NCBI GenBank assembly: GCA_039090855.1
Contig: CM077011.1
Location: forward strand, 41,063,501 to 41,127,500
Direction: 5' to 3'
Source: Macrothele yani
Lineage: Eukaryota > Arthropoda > Arachnida > Araneae > Macrothelidae
DNA: 64,000 nucleotides
Within the stretch, counting starts at the first letter, position 1. Every line of letters begins with the position of its first letter. Positions 63,012-64,000 of the stretch are shown here, piece by piece. The notes below the pieces were generated by a model. The model was not told where the DNA came from and ran no database searches. It saw nothing but the letters and a program-made list of their open reading frames with translations. Both the position numbers and the translations under genes were made by a program.

Positions 63012-64000
63012 AAGAAATTTAGAACACCGCATTAACATCAAATTCTGTGTGGAGATAGGAAAAGGTGCCAGAGAAATGTCAGAGCTATTAAAAGCGCAGT
63101 GTTGGTGAGGATGCTATGAAAACGTCAAGTGTCTTTGAGTGGCATAAGAGCCGAAAACAACACGTATGTCACGCCGGCAGCTCAAGATCATGCTTGTGTG
63201 TTTTTTCGATTGCAAGGGGATAGTTCATCATGAATTTAATGAAAAGGGACAAGCGATCGACCAACAATGCTATTTAGAGGTGTTGAAAAAATTACGGAGT
63301 TCAGTTTGAAGGGGAAGAGCTAAACTGTGGCCTGACAATGCCCCAAGCCATGATGAGCTCAGTGTTCGCGAATTTCTGGCCACGAAATCAATTTCCAAAT
63401 TGGATCCTCCACCTTATACACCTGACATAGCCCCTTGTGATTTCTGGCTGAACTGTGGCCCCACAATGCCCCAAGCCACGATGCGCTCAGTGTTCGCATC
63501 TTCCTGGCTGAGAAATCAATTTAAAAATTGGATCATCCACCTTATTCACCAAACTCAGCCCCTTGTGATTTTGGGCTGAACTGTGACCTGAAAATGCCCC
63601 AAGCCATGATGTGCTCAGTGTTTTTGCGACTTCTTGAAATCAATTACCAAATTGGATCACCCATCCTATTCACCTGACTTAGCCCCTTGAGATTCCTCGC
63701 TGAACTGCGGCCTGATGATGCCCCAAGCCATGATGCTCTCACTGTTCACGACTTTCTGGCTAAGAAATAAATTACCAAATTGGATCATCCTCTGTATTCA
63801 CCTGACTTCTCTCTTTGTGATTTCTGGCTGAACTGTGTCCTGGTAATGCCATGATGTGCTCAGTGTTCACGACTTCCTGGCTAAGAAATCAATTTCCAAA
63901 TTGGATCATCCACCTTGTTCACTTGACTTAGCTCCTTGTGATTTCTGGATGAACTGTGACCTGTCAATTCCCCAAGCCATGATGTGCTCAGTGCTTGCGA
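63012..64000 (+). pseudogene. mariner transposase with amplified catalytic segment
   Basis: LEHRINIKFCVEIGKGAREM (N-terminal HTH) at 63021, EWHKSRKQH near 63135, then a deletion to VFFDCKGIVHHEF and a QQCYLEVLKKLR-like stretch. The motif WPDNAPSHDELSVREFL (second Asp) and PPYTPDIAPCDFWL (third Asp) follow and are then repeated out of frame to the window edge. The part with the first catalytic Asp is gone. The element continues beyond the window. Confidence 0.85.
63323..64000 (+). repeat. 128-bp tandem array of DD34D segment
   Basis: AACTGTGGCC-type words at 63323, 63451, 63579, 63703, 63831 and 63952 (steps 128, 128, 124, 128 and 121). Each unit runs from the DNAPSH motif to the PCDFWL motif. 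The array is cut by the window end. Confidence 0.94.

Overview
This window is animal DNA, most likely arthropod and possibly arachnid. The lineage is inferred only from the repeat types: many Tc1 and mariner elements, RTE LINEs and tRNA-derived SINEs. I found no host gene. Almost every recognisable coding stretch belongs to a transposable element, and nearly all of these are broken. No rRNA, CRISPR, operon or plasmid feature was seen.

Layout. 1-4.3 kb: a Tc1 element, a mariner-like fragment and a complete but dead mariner. 4.8-7.9 kb: a Tigger/pogo-type element broken by several SINEs. 8.5-10.2 kb: nothing recognised. 10.2-11.3 kb: a 1.1-kb foldback structure. 11.3-16.5 kb: SINEs and a Tc1 element. 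16.8-20 kb: a degenerate RTE LINE. 20.2-23.3 kb: Tc1 inside Tc1, each carrying a SINE, plus a 49-bp array grown from a SINE junction. 24.6-25.5 kb: a second SINE family and a mini-LTR element. 26.5-36.6 kb: an old pogo-like transposon with long inverted ends, holding two mini-LTR elements, a nearly intact RTE LINE, a recent Tc1 element and a triple-LTR array. 37.9-46 kb: a SINE dimer, Tc1 remnants, a Helentron-type endonuclease remnant, a palindromic MITE and an hAT-type MITE. 46.4-49.1 kb: a transposon with about 260-bp inverted ends and an unusual transposase gene. 49.4-64 kb: mariners, a decayed LINE, a Tc1 element and several tandem arrays made from transposon coding sequence.

The most notable system is a short LTR retroelement (a TRIM). 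Its roughly 163-bp LTR holds a 72-nt tRNA-like cloverleaf with both Pol III promoter boxes. Six loci are present, with 4-bp target duplications, a primer-binding site like that of tRNA-Lys users, and a polypurine tract. Two are solo LTRs, two are LTR-internal-LTR, one is LTR-int-LTR-int-LTR and one is rearranged. It resembles the plant Cassandra elements, which carry 5S RNA in their LTR, but here the Pol III module is tRNA-like.

A second theme is tandem amplification of transposon pieces, with periods of 29, 49, 96, 98, 128 and about 143 bp. Several of these cover catalytic or terminal segments.
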